Shown: positions 6,103 to 7,277 of the stretch, one piece after another | Layout: the number at the start of each line of letters is the position of its first letter | How positions within the stretch are numbered: the stretch's first letter is position 1 | Assembly: GCA_021157815.1 (NCBI GenBank) | Contig: JAGGVT010000154.1 | Coordinates: forward strand, 1-7,277 | Origin: a bacterium | GTDB taxonomy: Bacteria; JAJVIF01; JAGGVT01 | Direction: 5' to 3' | Length of the DNA stretch: 7,277 nt | The notes under the pieces: model-generated | Seen by the model: only the letters and a program-made list of their open reading frames with translations | What the model was told of the DNA's origin: nothing | Databases searched by the model: none | Position numbers and translations under genes: made by a program

Positions 6103-6763
6103 ATGATGAGCCCCCCCCCGCAGTGTTTTACGCTTAACACCTATTCTCTTTGTGTTGTTTTTCCTTTTATTCCTGATTATCGGCTGTAAATCTGGACGTT
6201 CACCGATTATGCCCATTATTCCTGACAGTGATTATCAATTTCAGGCAAGCAATCGCATTATTCCCAGAACTTATGGTCAGGGCTATTCAGATGGAAACAG
6301 AGTTCGATTGATTGGAACAGGACCGTTGGAACTCTATGAATCACAACTTAATCCACCGCAGATGATAAACACTATGCCAGTGTTTTCGGTAAGATATGAT
6401 ACGCTTAATGATCCGCCAATCGGAACATTGAAATTCCCGCAAAACTGGAAACATAATATTTCATGGGAACTCAAATGCAGATACTGTTGGAATGACGGTG
6501 AGAACTGCGCGCATTATGAAACCACCACTGCAGATAGTGGTAGTTTTATATTTGACAGCGCTTTCGATGATACAAATCCGGATTTTCCCGACCTGTTGGA
6601 TTTAGGCATCACAACATCGGCATATCCAAATCCGGTTGTCATGTATGGCTATGAACTTGCTGATTACCTTGAAGAGATATTTACCAATGTTCCCTTGTAT
6701 GATGACGCAGGTTATCCTGATCCACCTTTTGATATCCATTGCTACAGCAAAAAGCGATATTAA
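6103..6763 (+). CDS. Lipoprotein gene with start out of frame across a C9 tract (phase-variable or frameshifted)
   Basis: The initiation signals are GGAGG (6093-6097) 5 nt before ATG-ATG (6103, 6106). In that frame the product is only 28 residues, because nine C (6111-6119) put it out of register. The body lies one frame over: removing one C (or adding two) joins the two ATGs to MMSPPRSV-, a long hydrophobic stretch and a lipobox IIGC with Cys28 as the lipidated residue. The +2 residue is Lys, not Asp, so outer-membrane sorting is expected. The only in-frame start without a shift is a GTG at 6152, with no ribosome-binding site and no charged n-region. The mature part is Asp/Pro/Tyr/Trp-rich with a Cys cluster CRYCWNDGENC and stops at a TAA at 6761. 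I recognise no family. The same frame stays open after that stop, so this may be the first part of a longer broken gene. Confidence 0.
6111..6119 (+). repeat. Homopolymeric C9 tract at the lipoprotein start
   Basis: Nine consecutive C begin in the third codon of the lipoprotein gene. Changing the count by -1 or +2 restores the signal peptide frame; the present count closes it. Poly-C and poly-G tracts of this length placed just inside surface-protein genes are classic slipped-strand phase-variation switches. A homopolymer sequencing or assembly error is the main alternative. Confidence 0.
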
Positions 6764-7277
6764 CTGGAACGTTCACCTCCTTATTATTATGATGGGGTGC
6801 TGGATGATCTGAGGGGATGGCACCCGTGTGATTTGTATGTATTCGCGGCGGGTTGGGATGAGGCGCCGGTTGGCCATTATCATCCTGAGAATATAAATCA
6901 CAAGTTGGTTTTTCCGATTTTGGGACTGCAGGTGTATACTGTAGATGAGAACGGTGTTACGGACATTATATGGAATAGCTTTTCACATTTTGGGCATTTG
7001 CAGATGGGAACACTGGGATGGGAGATGGATTTCAAGCCTTGGGGATCGCCCTTACTTTGGGATGAGGGAATGATGAATTTTCCTGCAGATTTTGAGATAT
7101 ACACCGAATGGGAAGATACTGAACATGAGGAAGTGCCCGATTGCACCTCTGATCCCGATTGCCCGCCGGGATATCCCAGTTGGCTTATGCAGGATTACAA
7201 GCGAACCGAATTGGCATTCCAGTGGTGGAATATCTCCGAGTTGCTTGCCGAATGTGAAAATTTCCAGGAGGTGGATA
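6764..7277 (+). pseudogene. In-frame continuation of the lipoprotein gene after a TAA, open to the window edge
   Basis: After the TAA at 6761-6763 the same frame stays open for 171 codons to the right edge. The residues look like real protein and match the composition of the upstream part (many Trp, Asp, Glu, Pro and Tyr). Examples are GWHPCDLYVFAAGWDE, NHKLVFPILGLQVYTVDENG, SHFGHLQMGTLGWEMDF and a Cys pair PDCTSDPDC. No Shine-Dalgarno precedes the first possible start, a GTG at 6797. The simplest reading is one longer secreted protein interrupted by a nonsense change or an assembly error. A separate downstream gene is less likely. No domain is recognised, and the 3' end is outside the window. 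Confidence 0.

Noticed and set aside
6152-6187. GTG at 6152 as the true lipoprotein start
   Set aside because: No ribosome-binding site and no charged n-region. The frame continues upstream through the C-tract to two ATGs with a strong GGAGG.
6898-7146. Minus-strand frame of 82 codons near the right edge
   Set aside because: It is opposite the continuous plus-strand lipoprotein frame, with no ribosome-binding site or recognisable content.

Overview
The window looks like chromosomal DNA from a Gram-negative (two-membrane) bacterium with type IV pili, probably from a poorly sampled environmental lineage. The evidence is a PilB/PilT ATPase pair, a lipobox-bearing outer-membrane-type lipoprotein, a GT-C sugar transferase, and a composite intergenic inverted repeat of the TGTCATNCTGAGCG..AGCGAAG kind. 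I cannot assign a phylum from the sequence alone.

Layout. (1) Positions 1-1644, minus strand: a large polytopic glycosyltransferase of the ArnT/PMT (GT39, GT-C fold) type, open at the left edge of the window. (2) 1645-2311: a 0.67-kb divergent intergenic region. It holds a near-perfect palindrome directly before the glycosyltransferase start, a roughly 205-bp nested inverted repeat (MITE/REP-like), small dyads and several candidate promoters facing pilB. (3) 2312-5964, plus strand: a three-gene pilus motor cluster. It comprises pilB (extension ATPase with a tandem MshEN c-di-GMP-type motif), a 147-residue membrane-anchored protein carrying only the C-terminal half of the PilB N-domain, and pilT (retraction ATPase with an acidic tail). 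A strong intrinsic terminator at 5997-6022 closes the cluster. (4) 6047-7277: a separately promoted lipoprotein gene with an extended -10 promoter and a good Shine-Dalgarno. Its start codons are out of frame with its signal peptide because of a run of nine C, and an in-frame TAA interrupts its body at 6761. The same frame stays open to the right edge of the window.

How the parts fit. PilB and PilT power pilus extension and retraction. The middle protein looks like a partial duplicate of the PilB N-domain fused to a transmembrane anchor, and could dock on the same inner-membrane platform partner that PilB uses. Related promoter-like sequence precedes pilB, the middle gene and, less clearly, pilT.

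Most worth a second look: the C9 tract that could switch the surface lipoprotein on and off (or mark a decaying gene), the membrane-tethered half-MshEN protein, and the repeated upstream module. No tRNA, rRNA, CRISPR array, insertion sequence with a transposase, or recognisable riboswitch was seen.
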